A stretch of 64,000 nucleotides of DNA from Sphingobacteriales bacterium. GTDB lineage: Bacteria; Bacteroidota; Bacteroidia; Chitinophagales; CAIOSU01. The notes beneath the pieces are model-generated. The model ran no database searches and was not told the DNA's origin. It saw only the letters and a program-made list of their open reading frames with translations. Position 1 is the stretch's first letter. Each line of letters starts with the position of its first letter. Shown one piece after another: positions 43,779 through 52,890 of the stretch. Where the stretch lies: contig JAIXUD010000002.1 in the NCBI GenBank assembly GCA_027483645.1, forward strand, positions 186,001 to 250,000, read 5' to 3'. The translations under genes and the position numbers were made by a program.

Positions 43779-45461
43779 ATGAAGATACAACAGCGCAATG
43801 ATAAGAACATCACATTTTTAGGTATCTACCTGCTTTTTTTTGCCTTGCTGTTTTGCCAATATCCACTATCCAACTCCTTAACAGGCAATACCGATACTTG
43901 GCTGTACATAGGTACTTTTGAGTTATACGGCCGTTACATAGCCTCGTTGTTCGGCGGCACAGTTACCGAAACCCTATACCCAAGCGGCCCTTCATTTATG
44001 TATGGCGACCCATGCTTTTTCGGTGCGCTTTTGTATTTGCCGTTTCGCTGGCTAGGCATTGATGTTATTTGGGCTTGGTATTGCATGATGGTAGTAATAT
44101 ATAGTACCAATGCCTATGCGGCTTACAAGTTTTTTGGCAACTGGGCACAAAGGCAACATACCGCCTTTTGGGCCGGTGTGGCCATTAGCGCCTCCGCATT
44201 TAGTTTTGGTAATATGGATAGCCCAAATGCTTTTTACTTGGCTACCATGTTTTTAAGCTTGCACTATTCCAACAAATTTTTGTTGCATGGGCACTGGAAG
44301 TATTTGATTGCAACGGTTTGCTGGGGTGCGGCTACGCTCTATTTTTCAGCCTATATCTTTGTTTTTCAGGTGCTTTTGTTGGGGTTCTTTTGGTTGTATC
44401 ACTATCGAAAGGTATTGGCGGTGCCTTACCTTCTGCCCAAGTTTGCAGTTGCTGTTGCTTTAGCTGTTGCCTTGGTTAGTGCTTATATGTTCTTTTTGTT
44501 TTCGCCCAATGGGGTGTTTCAGGCATGGAACCCTATGGAGGACAACGCCGGATTATTGATTTACAGCTTGTCTATTAATGATCTGGTGCGGCCGGTGTTG
44601 GGCAACTTGTTATATTCTCCTCCTCAGGATGGGCTTGAGGGAAGTCCCTTTTTTTATCTACAACATGCTGTTTTTCCGGGTATTTTATTGGTAATGCTGG
44701 CATTGGTAGGGTTTGTATTGCAAAAAGCTAGGGGCAAAATGTGGTTAATTTTAGCCATCATAGGTTTTATACTGGCTATGGGCCCGTCTTTACAAGTGGG
44801 TGATACCATCATCATGATGCCTATGGGATTTTTGTACCAGTATACTGAGCTCAATTCAGCAATAAGGGTTCCCATCCGGTTTTGGTATATAGCATTAATA
44901 GGTTTTATTGGTTTAACCTTGCCAGCTATAGATTGGCTGCTGGAAAAGCCTTGGGGCAAAACGGCATTAGTGCTGGTATGCGCGGTATACATTATCGAAA
45001 ATGCCCCATTATCGCCCCCAAAGTACGATGCTTCGGCATACGTTTATCCTGATGAGCAGTACTTGAGTATATTGTCGTCTGCCAATGACGAGGTAGTGTT
45101 GGATTTGCCTTCTACCATCTTCAGCATGGGCAACTGGCCAAAAGGGCTTAACGAATACTCCAGGGAGTACATTTATACCTATTGGCAAACCATGCACCGG
45201 CAGCACAGTATAAACGGTTGCAACGGCTTTTTGCCACGTACCCGGTTGACCACAAATCAGTTAATTTGCCTGATAGTGGATGAGCATACTTTGCCCCGAT
45301 TGCAAAAAGAGTATCATGTAGGTATAGTGTCTTTTCATAAGAATATGGTTTTGCCTAATGATGACCCACGGTTGGAAGACTATTTGCAAACCAGCGGCGT
45401 ATTAACAAAACTTGCGGAAACCCCCACTACCACCATTTACCGCATAAAACCGCAGCCATGA
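43779..45461 (+). CDS. GT-C-type multi-pass membrane protein (pair 3, member B)
   Basis: The product has 560 residues from the ATG at 43779; a TTG at 43764 is less likely. It has about eleven membrane helices, the first loop TGNTDTWLYIGTFELYGRYIASLFGG with a D/T pair, and a soluble tail with YSREYIYTYWQTMHRQHS. It is paralogous to 37763-39433. Its end overlaps the GT2 gene by ATGA, showing translational coupling with an enzyme that probably makes its lipid-linked donor. Confidence 0.76.
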   Translation: MKIQQRNDKNITFLGIYLLFFALLFCQYPLSNSLTGNTDTWLYIGTFELYGRYIASLFGGTVTETLYPSGPSFMYGDPCFFGALLYLPFRWLGIDVIWAWYCMMVVIYSTNAYAAYKFFGNWAQRQHTAFWAGVAISASAFSFGNMDSPNAFYLATMFLSLHYSNKFLLHGHWKYLIATVCWGAATLYFSAYIFVFQVLLLGFFWLYHYRKVLAVPYLLPKFAVAVALAVALVSAYMFFLFSPNGVFQAWNPMEDNAGLLIYSLSINDLVRPVLGNLLYSPPQDGLEGSPFFYLQHAVFPGILLVMLALVGFVLQKARGKMWLILAIIGFILAMGPSLQVGDTIIMMPMGFLYQYTELNSAIRVPIRFWYIALIGFIGLTLPAIDWLLEKPWGKTALVLVCAVYIIENAPLSPPKYDASAYVYPDEQYLSILSSANDEVVLDLPSTIFSMGNWPKGLNEYSREYIYTYWQTMHRQHSINGCNGFLPRTRLTTNQLICLIVDEHTLPRLQKEYHVGIVSFHKNMVLPNDDPRLEDYLQTSGVLTKLAETPTTTIYRIKPQP

Positions 45462-46102
45462 CCAAGGTATTGGTGTGCCTACCCACCCTAAATGAGCAAC
45501 AGAGCATAAGCCTTATGATAAGCCAAATAAGCGCTTTGGGGCTTGATTTGGCGGTATGTGACGCCGGCTCAACCGACGGAACGGTGGAAATTGCTAAACA
45601 GATGGGAGTACCGGTTATTTTTAGGGACAAACCAGGAAAGGGTGCCGGCATGCAAAAAACCCTGCAATATGCTGAAGGGCAAGGATATGAGGTAGTAGTA
45701 TTTATCGATTGTGACGAAACCTATCCGGTGCACGACATACCCAAGCTGCTTTCTTATGCCGATAAGTACCACATGGTAGTAGGGGCTCGCAGCCAAAAGC
45801 AGGTTGCTTTCTTTAACGCCTTGGCCAATCACGGTTTCAACTTCCTAATCAACTTTTTGTTCTGGGGCAAACTTAAGGATATCAACTCAGGCATGCGTGC
45901 CCTGCGCGTAAAAACATATTTGCCACTTATTGATGCTGATAACTTTGATGTGGAGACTCAAATTAGCTGCCTAACACTGAGGCACCGCATACCATACATT
46001 GAGCTACCGATAAATTATGAGGAGCGAAATGGCACTAGTAAAGTAAAGTATACTGATGGCATCGATATACTTTGGCGCATCCTCAAAGAGCGGTTGCGAT
46101 AG
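45458..46102 (+). CDS. GT2 family glycosyltransferase (dolichol-phosphate mannosyltransferase-like)
   Basis: The 214-residue protein is a compact DPM1-like enzyme: KVLVCLPTLNEQQSI, CDAGSTDGT near 33, RDKPGKGAGMQKTLQYA near 51, and IDCDETYPVHDI near 76, then DINSGMRAL near 141 and the terminal NYEERNGTSKVKYTDG typical of soluble DPM1 forms. It transfers a sugar to polyprenyl phosphate in the cytoplasm. The ATGA overlap with the upstream GT-C gene links donor synthesis and transfer. Confidence 0.9.
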   Translation: MTKVLVCLPTLNEQQSISLMISQISALGLDLAVCDAGSTDGTVEIAKQMGVPVIFRDKPGKGAGMQKTLQYAEGQGYEVVVFIDCDETYPVHDIPKLLSYADKYHMVVGARSQKQVAFFNALANHGFNFLINFLFWGKLKDINSGMRALRVKTYLPLIDADNFDVETQISCLTLRHRIPYIELPINYEERNGTSKVKYTDGIDILWRILKERLR

Positions 46103-46146
46103 TAGCAGCATAATTTTAGCTATATTAGCATGCATCAGCGTATAGT

Positions 46147-46923
46147 ATGAAAGTATTGATACTGGCGGGCGGAAAAGGCACGCGGCTAATGGAAGAAACA
46201 GGTATACTGCCTAAGCCTATGGTGCAAATAGGCGATAAGCCCATATTGTGGCATATTATGAAGTACTACTCCAGCTTTGGGTTCAACGAATTTGTGGTGT
46301 TGCTGGGCTACAAAGGCTACCAGATAAAAGAATATTTTGCCAATTATGCCCTGCATCAAAACGATGTTGCTATTGATTTGGGCAGCAACAGGGTAAGCAC
46401 TTTTAAAAATAACTCAGAGCCATGGAAGATTACCTTGTTGGAGACAGGGCAAGATACCATGACCGGTAGCCGTATTAAAATGGCGGCAGAGCATATTGAC
46501 AACCAAACGTTTATGCTTACCTATGGCGATGGGCTGGCCGATGTAGACTTACATGCCTTAATTGAAACCCATAAGCATAACGCTAAAGCACTTACGGTAA
46601 CTGCGGTACAACCAGAGAGCCGCTTTGGTATATTATCCATGGATGAGCTGGGTAATGTAGCCTCTTTTACCGAAAAGCCTGCCGACAATGGAAGTTGGAT
46701 AAACGGAGGCTTTTTTGTGTGCGAACCAAAGATTTTGGACTACATTGCCGACGGGGCCGACATCGTATTTGAGCAGCAACCCATGCGCGATATGGCACAA
46801 CAAGGCCAAATGCATGCGTACAGGCATTATGGTGGCTGGAAATGTATGGATACCCAGCGCGACAACTTGCAATTGAACGACTTGTGGAACCGCCAAAAAG
46901 CTTTTTGGAAAGTATGGAAATGA
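46147..46923 (+). CDS. rfbF: Glucose-1-phosphate cytidylyltransferase
   Basis: The 258-residue protein makes CDP-glucose from CTP and glucose-1-phosphate. It opens with the nucleotidyltransferase loop MKVLILAGGKGTRLMEETG, has LPKPMVQIGDKPILWHIMK, YGDGLADVD near 126 and the C-terminal GGWKCMDTQRDNLQLNDLW that marks RfbF/DdhA rather than RmlA. It overlaps rfbG by ATGA. This is the committed step of CDP-hexose synthesis. Confidence 0.94.
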   Translation: MKVLILAGGKGTRLMEETGILPKPMVQIGDKPILWHIMKYYSSFGFNEFVVLLGYKGYQIKEYFANYALHQNDVAIDLGSNRVSTFKNNSEPWKITLLETGQDTMTGSRIKMAAEHIDNQTFMLTYGDGLADVDLHALIETHKHNAKALTVTAVQPESRFGILSMDELGNVASFTEKPADNGSWINGGFFVCEPKILDYIADGADIVFEQQPMRDMAQQGQMHAYRHYGGWKCMDTQRDNLQLNDLWNRQKAFWKVWK

Positions 46924-48023
46924 TATTTGGAGGCGTATATAGAGGTGCCAAAGTTTTGGTAACCGGCAACACTGGTTTTAAAGGTAGCTGGTTGTGCCTG
47001 TGGCTAAAACAATTGGGTGCACAAGTAGTTGGCCTTGCCGATAAAATACCTACGAGCCCAGCGTTGTTTGATGAGGTTGAGATACGAAGTAACATCAACC
47101 AATATTGGGTCGATATCCGCGATGCCGAAGCAGTGCTTCAGGTGGTGGAAACCGAAGCTCCAGATGTGATATTTCATTTAGCGGCACGATCCATTACCCG
47201 ACATAGTTTTACTGATCCGCTGGGCACCCTTACCGTAAATGCCATTGGTACAGCCAACCTGCTTAATGCCGTAAGGCTGGCTGGCCACCAGTGCAATGTG
47301 GTGATAGTAACCAGCGATAAGTGTTACGAGAACCAAGAATGGCACTGGGGCTACCGTGAGACTGATACACTAGGAGGCCACGACGTATATAGTGCCAGCA
47401 AAGCCTGTGCGGAGCATATTACGCACGCCTATCTGACGTCTTTTTTTAAAGATGAAAAAAGCAACGTAAGGGTTGTAACTGCACGTGCAGGAAATGTAAT
47501 AGGTGGCGGCGATTGGGCAGAGCACCGCCTTGTTCCTGATTTTATAAGAGCATTGCAAAACAAAAGCCAGATAGCGCTGCGCCACCCTCAATCAACTAGG
47601 CCCTGGCAGTTTGTATTAGAACCTTTAAGCGGTTACCTAAGGTTGGGGCAGCTACTTCATCACGATAATTCCATACATGGGCAAGCCTTTAATTTTGGGC
47701 CAGGGTATGCAGCAAATATTTCAGTATTCACCTTATTATCCGCGCTCAACCAAAGGCTTACAGGTATGCCCATTAGCGAGGCAGTAACCATAAACCCAGA
47801 GGCAGACCAGCGTGAGGCGGGATTGCTAAAGCTTAATTGGGATAAGGCACATGCAATGTTGCAATGGAGCCCAGTATTAAATTTTGAAGAGACCATAGAG
47901 GCAACCGCAGATTGGTACCAAACTATGCTAACCGGAAACGATGACATGGCAAGATACAGCCAGCGGCAAATAGCAGCATATATTGAACAAGCAAAAAGCC
48001 ACGCTATACCATGGGCCAGCTAA
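46920..48023 (+). CDS. rfbG: CDP-glucose 4,6-dehydratase
   Basis: The 367-residue extended SDR starts at the ATG at 46920 within the rfbF stop overlap; a longer frame to 46842 is antisense-type extension inside rfbF. It has VLVTGNTGFKGSWLCLWL near 11 (NAD binding), HLAARSIT near 83, VTSDKCYENQEW near 125 (the Thr-Asp-Lys form of CDP-glucose dehydratases) and YSASKACAEHI with the catalytic Y-x-x-x-K. It forms CDP-4-keto-6-deoxyglucose. The next gene overlaps by 13 bases. Confidence 0.94.
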   Translation: MIFGGVYRGAKVLVTGNTGFKGSWLCLWLKQLGAQVVGLADKIPTSPALFDEVEIRSNINQYWVDIRDAEAVLQVVETEAPDVIFHLAARSITRHSFTDPLGTLTVNAIGTANLLNAVRLAGHQCNVVIVTSDKCYENQEWHWGYRETDTLGGHDVYSASKACAEHITHAYLTSFFKDEKSNVRVVTARAGNVIGGGDWAEHRLVPDFIRALQNKSQIALRHPQSTRPWQFVLEPLSGYLRLGQLLHHDNSIHGQAFNFGPGYAANISVFTLLSALNQRLTGMPISEAVTINPEADQREAGLLKLNWDKAHAMLQWSPVLNFEETIEATADWYQTMLTGNDDMARYSQRQIAAYIEQAKSHAIPWAS

Positions 48024-48445
48024 CCATACCTGGGGTGCTGCTTACCCCTGCCAAGCGTATACCGGTAGAGGCTGGCGATGTGGTCACCTTCGTAAAGCAG
48101 GGCGATGCGGGTATTGAAACGGTGGCAGAAGTTTATGGCTCGTTTATAATGCGCGGTGCTCGAAAGGGCTGGCGCAGGCATAACCGAACCACTATGAATA
48201 TTGTGGTACCAGTTGGTGAAATACGGTTTGTGTTGTACGATAATCGTACTAATAAGGATGGCGCTTTTCAAGAAGTAACCTTGGGCGATGATAGTTACAC
48301 ACGGTTAACGGTGCCCCCCGGCATTTGGATGGCGTTTGAGGGGATTGCCGAAGGGCAGAGCCTGCTTTGGAACGCCATTGACCATCTGCATGACCCTACC
48401 GAGGCCGATACCCAGGAACTTTCAGCTATTCCCTATGCGTGGTAA
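48011..48445 (+). CDS. RmlC-like cupin (putative CDP-4-keto-6-deoxysugar epimerase)
   Basis: The 144-residue single cupin resembles dTDP-4-dehydrorhamnose 3,5-epimerase: SFIMRGARKGWRRHNRTTMN, then VPVGEIRFVLYDNR and TVPPGIWMAFEGI. The usual catalytic His of RmlC (after the conserved R-G) is not at its place; here it is RGARKGWRRH, with only the second His-like position kept. It may be an epimerase with changed residues or a non-catalytic cupin. Position between rfbG and a reductase suggests it acts on the CDP-ketosugar. It overlaps both neighbours (13 and 11 bases). Confidence 0.75.
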   Translation: MGQLTIPGVLLTPAKRIPVEAGDVVTFVKQGDAGIETVAEVYGSFIMRGARKGWRRHNRTTMNIVVPVGEIRFVLYDNRTNKDGAFQEVTLGDDSYTRLTVPPGIWMAFEGIAEGQSLLWNAIDHLHDPTEADTQELSAIPYAW

Positions 48446-49367
48446 GGTACTAGTAACTGGCGGAACCGGCTACGTTGGTGGCTGGCTTACAGAGGCGCTG
48501 CTGCGTGAAGGATATGAGGTTACGTTGCTAATAAGAAAGCCTCAACATCTTGCTGGTCAATTCGCCCAAATAATAGCTGACCTAACCGATAAGGAAGCTT
48601 TAACGGAAGCTTTAGCGGGTTATACGTTTGATGTGGTAATTCATCTCGCCGCAGTTGGACAAATGTATGATGAAAGTACCATAAGCCGAGTAAATTTTGG
48701 AGGTACTAGCAATTTGCTTTTAGCACTGCAGTCTAGTCCACCTAGCAAATTGATCTATCTATCAAGTTTTAAAGTTTACGGACAGCGCTTTGGTATTATT
48801 AACGAAGATTTATATCCCGCTAGCGAAGAACCTTATGGCATTTCGAAACAAATGGCTGAAAGGTTTGTACGTGGACATTGCCTAGGATGGATAAACAAGC
48901 GAACCCAGCATGTTATCTTCCGCCTAAGCAATGCTTATGGCGCACCAAAAAGCCTTAACATCAACTCTTGGCAATTGCTCTTCAACGACCTCTGCCGGAA
49001 TGCCTTCGATACAGGCGAAGTCAGGCTCAACGCCCCGCCCGATACCCAACTGGACATGATTTGGCTGGGTGATGTGTGTGAGGTGATGTTGAAGGCCATG
49101 GAGCACCCTACACTTCAGGGTACGTTCAACCTAGGTTTCGGTAAAAGCACTACCACAGGGGAGGTGGCTGAAGCTGTGGCACTGGCATATATGCAATACA
49201 AAGGGGAAGAGCTTACCATTATTAAACAAGAACCGGCTGGCAATATAGATCCTTTAGTGTTCGATTGTGATAGGCTTAAAGCAGAAATCCCTTATCGCCC
49301 AGCGCATTATTTCCAGCAAGAAGCCCTCAAAGCCTTTGAACTTTTAGCTTCGAATCGCAAATTATAG
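48435..49367 (+). CDS. NAD(P)-dependent epimerase/dehydratase family reductase for a CDP-sugar
   Basis: The 310-residue extended SDR starts at ATG 48435 (MRGKVLVTGGTGYVGGWLTEALL). It has IHLAAVGQMYDES, YLSSFKVYG and the catalytic tyrosine and lysine in PYGISKQMAE near 137-146. In CDP-hexose loci the enzyme in this position is a 4-ketoreductase that finishes the sugar. RfbH-type 3-dehydratase is absent, so the likely product is a 6-deoxyhexose rather than a 3,6-dideoxyhexose. It is translationally coupled to the cupin gene. Confidence 0.85.
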   Translation: MRGKVLVTGGTGYVGGWLTEALLREGYEVTLLIRKPQHLAGQFAQIIADLTDKEALTEALAGYTFDVVIHLAAVGQMYDESTISRVNFGGTSNLLLALQSSPPSKLIYLSSFKVYGQRFGIINEDLYPASEEPYGISKQMAERFVRGHCLGWINKRTQHVIFRLSNAYGAPKSLNINSWQLLFNDLCRNAFDTGEVRLNAPPDTQLDMIWLGDVCEVMLKAMEHPTLQGTFNLGFGKSTTTGEVAEAVALAYMQYKGEELTIIKQEPAGNIDPLVFDCDRLKAEIPYRPAHYFQQEALKAFELLASNRKL

Positions 49368-49438
49368 CAATGAATATTGTTGGTTTATGGTTTCCACAGC
49401 CAAAACCAATATCTTTAACTACCAACTTTTTGTAATTG

Positions 49439-49840
49439 ATGTCGCCAAAGCCATACCTAATCAATCTTCAAGTTATCACCACACCTGAAAAAGGGATACA
49501 CGTGGCCGAAACGGGTAAGGAAATTCCTTTTGATATCAAAAGAGTTTATTGGATTACGGCTAGTTCGCCAGCGTTGCAAGTGGGCAACCATGCGCATCGC
49601 CAACTTTCGCAAGTGTTTGTTGCGCTTAATGGCATTATATCCGTTTCGCTTACAGCTACTTCTGGTATAGAAGAAACCTTCTTGTTAAAATCGCCTACCG
49701 AAGGGTTGTATGTGCCGCCTATGTTTTGGAAAAGGTTGGATTTTAGCTCCGATGCTATTCTACTATGCCTTACTTCGCACTTGTACGATGAAGACGATTA
49801 CATCAAAAATTTCCATGATTTTCTTTCCTTAGGGGCATAA
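49439..49840 (+). CDS. FdtA/WxcM-like sugar 3,4-ketoisomerase
   Basis: The 133-residue cupin has the FdtA active-site pattern GNHAHRQLSQVFVALNGIISVSL near residue 50, followed by LLKSPTEGLYVPPMFWKRLDF and CLTSHLYDEDDYIKNF. FdtA enzymes shift the keto group of dTDP-4-keto-6-deoxyglucose to C3 before amination by a DegT enzyme. Here it is next to CDP-glucose genes rather than rmlAB, so its true nucleotide-sugar substrate is open. The ATG at 49439 is preferred over an adjacent TTG. Confidence 0.85.
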   Translation: MSPKPYLINLQVITTPEKGIHVAETGKEIPFDIKRVYWITASSPALQVGNHAHRQLSQVFVALNGIISVSLTATSGIEETFLLKSPTEGLYVPPMFWKRLDFSSDAILLCLTSHLYDEDDYIKNFHDFLSLGA

Positions 49841-49891
49841 AGTTTGACTTCGGGCGATATTTTAAATATTATTGGTGCTACAAATTGCTCG

Positions 49892-50866
49892 ATGCCAAAG
49901 ATATCCATCATCATGCCTTGTTACTTCAACGAGGAAAATATTGCCGAAACTACCGAGATACTCATAGGTAACGAGGCCCTTTTTCCGGCCGATGTGGAGT
50001 TTGAGTACGTATTTGTAGACGATGACTCGCGCGACAATACCTATGCCGAGATTATGAAGGTGTACGAAAAGTACCCGCACAAAACCAAGGTGATAAAACT
50101 GGCGAAAAACGCCGGCTCATACCATGCCTTGCTGGCAGGCATGAACTACGCCACTGGAGACTGCAACGTAATGCTGGCCCCCGACCTACAAGATCCACCC
50201 GAGTTGATACCTAAAATGTACGAGCATTGGCGCAAGGGTACCAAGTTTGTAGTGGCCAACCGGGCTGGCAGAGATGAATCTATTTTTCAAAGCTTTACCT
50301 CCAACATTTATCATTTCCTTATCCGCACCTTGGCGCTTAAGGATATACCCGAAGGAGGATTTGATTTGATATTGTTCGATAAGCAGTTACGCGATGAGAT
50401 TGTAAAAATTAACGAGCCCAATACCAACATCATCTATCTATTAGCTTGGCTCGATTTTGATTATGTGGCCATACCCTACATCCGCCGCAAGCGCGAGAAA
50501 GGCGTTTCGAGGTGGACGTTTAAGAAGAAGTTTAATCTTTTCCTCAACTCGCTGGTGTCGTTTACAAATATCCCCCTGCGCATCAGTCTGTTTGTTGGGT
50601 TGTTTACCTTGTTGTGCAGCTTTATTTACTTTGTAGTGCTGCTATCTGGCAAAACCTTATTTTCAAATGTAATGCCCCAATTCGATTGGCTGGCATTGTT
50701 TTTTATGTTCTTTGCTGGTATCATTATGGTATTTCTCGGCATCCTCGGCGAGTATATGTGGAAGGCCATAGAGGAATCTCGCAATCGCCCCACCTTTATC
50801 ATCGATAAGGTGATACAGAATAAGCCCGAAAGTAAAGGGGAGATTAATAGGGCGGCCAATTTTTGA
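49892..50866 (+). CDS. GT2 glycosyltransferase, GtrB/ArnC-like with two membrane helices
   Basis: The product has 324 residues from the ATG at 49892 (PKISIIMPCYFNEENIAET). The GT-A domain has VDDDSRDNTYAEI near 37 and LAPDLQDPPELIPKM near 94. Two C-terminal helices (ISLFVGLFTLLCSFIYFVVLL; ALFFMFFAGIIMVFLGILGEYMWKA) match bactoprenol-phosphate sugar transferases. It would load a sugar onto undecaprenyl phosphate for a GT-C enzyme. A TTG 16 codons upstream extends into less conserved sequence. It is the last gene before the terminator. Confidence 0.9.
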   Translation: MPKISIIMPCYFNEENIAETTEILIGNEALFPADVEFEYVFVDDDSRDNTYAEIMKVYEKYPHKTKVIKLAKNAGSYHALLAGMNYATGDCNVMLAPDLQDPPELIPKMYEHWRKGTKFVVANRAGRDESIFQSFTSNIYHFLIRTLALKDIPEGGFDLILFDKQLRDEIVKINEPNTNIIYLLAWLDFDYVAIPYIRRKREKGVSRWTFKKKFNLFLNSLVSFTNIPLRISLFVGLFTLLCSFIYFVVLLSGKTLFSNVMPQFDWLALFFMFFAGIIMVFLGILGEYMWKAIEESRNRPTFIIDKVIQNKPESKGEINRAANF

Positions 50867-50875
50867 ACAAAAAAA

Positions 50876-50904
50876 GGGCTGCGAATCATCGCAGCCCTTT
50901 TTTT
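50876..50904. terminator. Strong bidirectional rho-independent terminator
   Basis: GGGCTGCGA (50876-50884) and TCGCAGCCC (50889-50897) form a perfect 9-base stem with loop ATCA. It has seven T residues after it and an A run before it, so it can stop both the plus-strand glycan genes and the minus-strand DUF885 gene. Confidence 0.93.
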
Positions 50905-50924
50905 GCATAATTATTGTTTATGCT

Positions 50925-52793
50925 TTAAGCCGCAGCTTTGGTATCTTTTTGTTTCGCAATCCATTTATTGATGTTCTCTTCTAGTATGTTCAATGGCAAT
51001 GAGCCATGGCGCAATACCTCATCGTGGAAACCTTTGATGTCAAATTTGTCGCCCAGCTCTTTGCGAGAGTGGTTAAGCAGCTCCAATATCTTCATTTGGC
51101 CAATCTTGTAAGCGGTAGCTTGGCCAGGCATTACAATGTGGCGCTCTACCATGGCTACACATTCGCTCATGGGGCTTGGGGTGTTGGCGGCATAAAACTC
51201 AATGCCTTCCTCGCGGGTCCAACGTTTCCAATGGATACCGACGTCAACCACCAAGCGGCAGGCGCGCCAAAGCTCCATGCTTAAGCGGCCAAAGTCGCTG
51301 TAAGGGTCTTTGTAGAAACCGTATTCTTTAGGGATGTACTCTGAGTAAAGCCCCCAACCTTCTACATAAGCGGTATAGTCGCCACCCAGTGTACGGAATT
51401 TCGGCAAACTATCCAGCTCTTGGTTAATGCTTATCTGCATATGGTGGCCTGGTATGGCTTCATGGTAGGCCAATGCCTCCATTTCATATACGGGCATAGT
51501 TTTTAAGTCATACAAGTTTACATAGTAGCGTCCTGGTCGGCTGCCATCTGGCGCAGGGCCTTCATAAAATGCTGTACCCGCTGATTCTTCGCGGAAAGGC
51601 TCTACTTGCTTCACTTCCAGCTCCGCTTTCGGGAAAATGGTAAACAACTGCGGCAGGGTCGCCTTCATGGTATCTATCAGCGCTTGGGTTTCGTTCAGGT
51701 ACTTCTGTTTTCCCTCAGGTGTGTTATCATAGTAGAACTGTTTGCCCTCTTTTATAAACTTAAAAAAGTCTTGAAGGCTATCGCCTTCAAAGTTTACTTG
51801 CGCCATTATTTTGCTCATCTCACCGTGTATGCGGGCTATTTCGGTTTCGCCAATCGCCATTACCTCATCTGGGGTAAGCTTGGTGGTGGTGCTGTTGGCC
51901 AAAGCAAACTCATAGTAAGTATCGCCACTGGGGAATTTCCATACGCCGGCATCGTTGCTGGCTTTTTTCTCCAACTCGGTAAGGTAGGCTACCAAGTTAT
52001 CGTATGCTGGCTTAAAGTGATTGAGCAATGCCAACCGCCCTTCCTCTAGCAAAGTATTTTTAGTTGAGTCGGCCACAGTAGAGTCTAGTGCCGCAACCTT
52101 AGCTTTTAAGTCGGCAAACAAGGGGGAGTCTTCTTTCGATTTATCGAAAGGCGCACCAGTCAATAGGTTTCTGCAATCCTTCAATACTGCCGGGAAGAGG
52201 TATTTAGGTAGTATTATGTCCTTCTGCTCTCGTAGTTTAATGTTCTCCACCACTTGTGCCATCACCACATCAATCTTTTGCAGTCGGCTTATGTAGTCTT
52301 GGGCATCTTGTACGCTTTCTACTTGGTGTATGTTCATCAAGAACGATGGCAACCAAGTGTGCACGCCGTTCATGTGGTCTACGGGGTAGTCGTGCATGCG
52401 GTAGTCAAACTGTGCAATCTCATCCTCTGCACTGGCAACCCACATGCGATAGCTGGTCTGGGTTTTCTCATCAAGTTTATCGAAGTTGATGCTATCCTTT
52501 ATAAAGGCTAGATTTTTCTTCAATATTTCAAATTCCACCACATCCATCGAGTCAGAGAAATCGCCCCATTCGCCGTAGGTAGAGTCTTTAATGGCTAGGT
52601 AGGCCTTCCAAATAGGGTAACGGCTCACTTGGTCGTCCCACACTTGGTCGAACCAACTGTTTAGGCGGCTGCTTTCAGCAGCTATCTCCTCGGCTGTAGG
52701 TGCTTTCGGGCCTTCGGGTTTATTGTCGCAAGCAGCTATCAGCAATATAATGGCGCTGGCGGCAAACGGTGCGAAATACTTAGTAATGTGCAT
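50925..52793 (-). CDS. DUF885 family lipoprotein (putative metallopeptidase)
   Basis: The 622-residue protein has a lipoprotein signal peptide with cysteine at 22 (LLIAACDNK). DUF885 features follow: helical N-terminal half with WLPSFLMNIHQVESVQDA, then the zinc-type AYHEAIPGHHMQ with H-E-x-x-x-x-H and the downstream EGWGLYSEYI glutamate, then MPGQATAYKIGQMKI. This resembles M32/M2-like zinc peptidases, though substrates are not known. It is alone between the terminator and a repeat-containing spacer. Confidence 0.88.
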   Translation of the reverse strand: MHITKYFAPFAASAIILLIAACDNKPEGPKAPTAEEIAAESSRLNSWFDQVWDDQVSRYPIWKAYLAIKDSTYGEWGDFSDSMDVVEFEILKKNLAFIKDSINFDKLDEKTQTSYRMWVASAEDEIAQFDYRMHDYPVDHMNGVHTWLPSFLMNIHQVESVQDAQDYISRLQKIDVVMAQVVENIKLREQKDIILPKYLFPAVLKDCRNLLTGAPFDKSKEDSPLFADLKAKVAALDSTVADSTKNTLLEEGRLALLNHFKPAYDNLVAYLTELEKKASNDAGVWKFPSGDTYYEFALANSTTTKLTPDEVMAIGETEIARIHGEMSKIMAQVNFEGDSLQDFFKFIKEGKQFYYDNTPEGKQKYLNETQALIDTMKATLPQLFTIFPKAELEVKQVEPFREESAGTAFYEGPAPDGSRPGRYYVNLYDLKTMPVYEMEALAYHEAIPGHHMQISINQELDSLPKFRTLGGDYTAYVEGWGLYSEYIPKEYGFYKDPYSDFGRLSMELWRACRLVVDVGIHWKRWTREEGIEFYAANTPSPMSECVAMVERHIVMPGQATAYKIGQMKILELLNHSRKELGDKFDIKGFHDEVLRHGSLPLNILEENINKWIAKQKDTKAAA

Positions 52794-52890
52794 GTTGTGT
52801 GGTTATGAGTTGCAAAGTTGGTTAAAAATTCGGCAACACTTCTTGGTTTTTAGAAGTTTAGGTGGATTTGATGGATGAAACTTCTTTTTT

